From the NCBI GenBank assembly GCA_016200385.1, contig JACQEV010000295.1, positions 1-6,335 of the forward strand: a DNA stretch of 6,335 bases. The letters run 5' to 3'. This document shows positions 4,325 to 6,335 of the stretch, piece by piece. The stretch comes from Candidatus Methylomirabilota bacterium. Its GTDB lineage: Bacteria > Methylomirabilota > Methylomirabilia > Methylomirabilales > Methylomirabilaceae. Made by a program: the position numbers and the translations under genes. Every line of letters starts with the position of its first letter. Positions within the stretch are counted from its first letter, which is position 1. The notes under the pieces were generated by a model. It was not told where the DNA came from and made no database searches. It saw only the letters and a list, made by a program, of their open reading frames with translations.

Positions 4325-6064
4325 TCAGGCCGCTCCGCCGCCCTCGCGGGATTCCCACGCCTCGACAAGATCACGCCGGCCTTCAGGCAGGAACTGCCGT
4401 GAGGAACAGAGGGCGAGCGCCGCCCGCTCCTGTGCCTCGATGGAGTGCCGGTCCTGAAACGGGATGAAGTCGTCCACCGCCCAGCGGTAATCCTCGAGCG
4501 CGATCGTCTCCGCTCCACGCCATCGAGCCCGACGATACGCCCGGAAGGTGATCTCCTCGATGTCCGCTCCGGAAATCTGACCCTGGTGGCGCCGCTCGCA
4601 GTGCTCGACGATGGAAGAAAAGTCGCTGACCTCGCAGGGGAAGCCGTGCTTTCTCGGCATGACCTCGAAGATGCGGGCCTTATCGGCCGCATCAGGCATC
4701 AGCAGTGGGATCCGCTCGCTGCTTCTGCCCGAGCGTTTCTCCGCCGCGTCCAGGCGGTCCGGTCGGTTACTGATCCGGATCCAAAGGACTTGCCCCTGGA
4801 TCGCGGGGTCGCCCGTGAAGGCGAAGCGCATCTGCCTGATCCGATTGCCCACGCCCGAGTCCCCGCTGTACTCGTCGCGCATCTGCTCGCTCTGGTCCGC
4901 CTCATCCTCCAGCACCACCACCGGGGTCATCGAGCGCAAAGCCTGTAGGATCCGCCAGTAGTTACGTTCCGATTGTCCGACCCATCTCTCCCGGGGATTG
5001 ACGATCTTCACGAAATTGAAGCCGCACTCCTTGGCCAGGGCCTCTGCCAGGGCCGTCTTCCCCACGCCGGGTGGCCCCAGAAGCGTGATGCCCCGCGGCA
5101 CCAGCTTGTGGTCCCCGTCCTTGATCGCCTGGATGACGCGACCCATGTACGTCTTTACCGCCTCCATTCCGCCGATGGCGTCCAAGCCTAACGTGGGCTC
5201 CAGCACCTCGATCATCCCATGCAGCTCTCGCTTGAGGATTTCTCGCTTGCGCTCCGTGACCTCATGATAGGTCAGTGGGGCCCTGCGTCCTGTCAAATAG
5301 CGACATAGCGCCCTCAGATGAAGGCGCGAAAGGCCGGCGGTGACATGCGCCAGTTGCTCGGGAGTCATCGTCATCGTGAACCCGTTCTCCGCCCGGAGGT
5401 GTTGTATGTACTCTGCCCGCTCCGCCACCGTGGGCAGCGGAACCTCGATCGCCTCGACTCGCGAGGCTGGACCCCGGAGCTGCGCGTGCAGGTCGGCCAG
5501 GTTGCCCACGGTGAGGATGATGGCCACTCCGGAGCGGAGGATCTCGGGATCCGCGGCCCAGCGAAGGAGGGTCACCAGGTTGGTCCGATCGTCATCGCTC
5601 ATCGCTGACAGATCCGCGTCCGGAACGAGCGTCTCGGCGTAGCCGATCAACACCAGGAGCGAAGGTCCCTCCCTGGCGCCGAAGCAGCCGGACCGGATCG
5701 CTGTCTCGAGGAGCGCAAGGACCTTGGTCGGGTGAGTCGGCAGCTCGCGTTCCGGCGGAACCTCTTGACCCAGCGCGGTGAGAGCCCGACGCTTTGCCGC
5801 CTCGGCCTCATTGGTGAGGCCAGTGACCTTCCGGAAGAGCGCCTCTGTGGCGGAATCGGAAAAATGCAGGCCGCGGGAGCGATCGTACACGATCATCCGC
5901 TCATCGACTGCCAGCCAGCGTCCCAGAAAGTTCGGGAGGGACACGAACTGATCGCCGAAGCGAACCTCATCGCCAACGTTGTAGTGGAGGACAAAGAGAG
6001 AGGTCATCCGGGCGTCGATCCGCTCTTTCAGCTCGCGTGCCCAGTGCGGCACATCCAGCTCCAC
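4325..6064 (-). CDS. AAA+ ATPase, tandem domains with a degenerate N-terminal one; first gene of the Ub-like operon
   Basis: Predicted cytoplasmic ATP-driven remodelling or unfolding enzyme of 579 residues (GTG start). The C-terminal half is a complete AAA module: Walker A GPPGVGKT at about 330-337, a pore-loop-like segment WVGQSE at 361-366, Walker B VVVLEDEAD with D387/E388, sensor-1 N433 in ISNRPDRLD, arginine fingers in RSGR (R444, R447) and the SGADIEE helix near 498-504. The N-terminal half (about 20-250) looks like a second, inactive AAA fold: a hydrophobic strand (LLVLIGYAE), a sensor-like strand (AIILTVGN) and a PLPTVAERAEYI segment, but no Walker A. A similar arrangement is known in Ycf46-type ATPases. 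I chose GTG 6064 because GGAGAG lies 7 nt upstream. The frame is open to an ATG at 6166, but that ATG has no ribosome site and abuts a dispersed repeat. The stop is 3 nt before the E2-like gene. The ATPase assignment is firm; its role in conjugation or substrate handling is inferred from position only. Confidence 0.92.
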   Translation of the reverse strand: MELDVPHWARELKERIDARMTSLFVLHYNVGDEVRFGDQFVSLPNFLGRWLAVDERMIVYDRSRGLHFSDSATEALFRKVTGLTNEAEAAKRRALTALGQEVPPERELPTHPTKVLALLETAIRSGCFGAREGPSLLVLIGYAETLVPDADLSAMSDDDRTNLVTLLRWAADPEILRSGVAIILTVGNLADLHAQLRGPASRVEAIEVPLPTVAERAEYIQHLRAENGFTMTMTPEQLAHVTAGLSRLHLRALCRYLTGRRAPLTYHEVTERKREILKRELHGMIEVLEPTLGLDAIGGMEAVKTYMGRVIQAIKDGDHKLVPRGITLLGPPGVGKTALAEALAKECGFNFVKIVNPRERWVGQSERNYWRILQALRSMTPVVVLEDEADQSEQMRDEYSGDSGVGNRIRQMRFAFTGDPAIQGQVLWIRISNRPDRLDAAEKRSGRSSERIPLLMPDAADKARIFEVMPRKHGFPCEVSDFSSIVEHCERRHQGQISGADIEEITFRAYRRARWRGAETIALEDYRWAVDDFIPFQDRHSIEAQERAALALCSSRQFLPEGRRDLVEAWESREGGGAA

Positions 6065-6070
6065 TGCAAC

Positions 6071-6077
6071 GCTCTCC
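6071..6077 (-). promoter_or_regulatory. Ribosome binding site deciding the ATPase start
   Basis: GGAGAG on the minus strand lies 7 nt before GTG 6064. It favours this GTG over the longer ATG at 6166, which has no purine-rich site and directly follows a dispersed repeat. ATG codons further inside the gene also lack such a site. Confidence 0.5.
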
Positions 6078-6166
6078 TGATTCTGACGATCGTGTGTCAA
6101 CCTCTTAACCACCCATCTTACTTGCGTCCTTGATCCACCACTTCGAGGGCAACGTGCCACGACCAT

Positions 6167-6204
6167 TGAGATTGCGTCGGCTAACTACCGTCAGCCTCGC
6201 AATG
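6167..6204 (-). repeat. Dispersed intergenic repeat, copy 3, upstream of the operon
   Basis: On the minus strand CATTGCGAG (6196-6204) and GCAATCTCA (6167-6175) enclose a 20 nt middle unrelated to that of copy 1. Inside it GCTGAC and GTTAGC can pair (one G-T) around a GGTA loop. The copy ends at the base before ATG 6166, which argues against that ATG as the ATPase start and places the repeat in the operon leader. Confidence 0.55.
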
Positions 6205-6335
6205 GGTATAAAGGTCATGGATTGTTGGCCTTTTGTTGATTTTCAAAGTAACTGTACCATTTCAAAAATTGAATCTTGTGTCTTTGACTCAAGCCGGCGT
6301 GCTGCCGGTACGCCCGTTTGATTCTCGAATGCCAC
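6205..6335. other. AT-rich region upstream of the operon
   Basis: Positions 6211-6290 are about 34 percent GC, far below the neighbouring genes, as expected for a promoter region or an older junction. On the minus strand TTTATACC near 6206-6213 could be part of a -10 element, but I find no -35 at proper spacing. CCGGC (6294-6298) and GCCGG (6304-6308) form a short inverted repeat. No gene is supported here. Confidence 0.4.

Noticed and set aside
6095..6100. Perfect TTGACA on the minus strand as a -35 box for the operon
   Set aside because: The hexamer 17 nt further on is GGAGAG, the ribosome site of the ATPase, not a -10 element, and a start there would leave no room for a leader.
6294..6308. 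CCGGC/GCCGG inverted repeat as terminator of an upstream gene
   Set aside because: Five pairs only, no T-run on either side, and no gene end is visible at the window edge.

Overview
The window carries a compact five-gene operon on the minus strand, about 1826-6064, that has the full logic of a bacterial ubiquitin-like conjugation system. In transcription order it encodes a two-domain AAA+ ATPase, an E2-like protein, a JAB/JAMM metallopeptidase, a compact ThiF/E1-like activating enzyme and a 99-residue ubiquitin-like beta-grasp protein. The genes are tightly coupled: a 3 nt gap, a TGATG stop/start overlap, a 15 nt gap and a 20 nt overlap. E1, E2, JAB and Ub together resemble the PRTRC cassettes (ParB-related, ThiF-related cassette) and the wider prokaryotic Ub/E1/E2/JAB operons known from comparative genomics. 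No ParB, E3 or other recognisable PRTRC subunit lies in the window. In their place a complete AAA+ ATPase leads the operon, which suggests a link between Ubl conjugation and ATP-driven unfolding or remodelling. This is inference from layout and motifs; no substrate can be read from the sequence.

Downstream of the operon (1406-1825) is a 420 bp gap with no clean gene. It contains a stretch that reads like a short protein split between two frames and lacking a start, perhaps a decayed gene. Next come two further minus-strand genes that look unrelated to the operon: a TenA/PqqC-like (haem-oxygenase-fold) protein at 728-1405, and a two-CBS-domain protein at 153-572 with its own sigma70-type promoter.

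Three copies of a short dispersed intergenic repeat are visible (41-75, 662-719, 6167-6204). They share the boxes C(A/G)TTGCGAG and GCAATCTCA with a variable middle. Two are inverted relative to each other on either side of the CBS gene, and the third sits just upstream of the operon. Such repeats are scattered in many copies in some environmental bacterial genomes. Together with the GC-rich coding sequence, TGA/TAA/TAG stops and bacterial Shine-Dalgarno sites, they point to a free-living, uncultivated-type bacterium. NC10/Methylomirabilota or a related deep lineage is possible, but this is a weak impression, not a demonstrated assignment.

All confident genes are on the minus strand. I saw no tRNA, rRNA, CRISPR array, transposase or phage gene.
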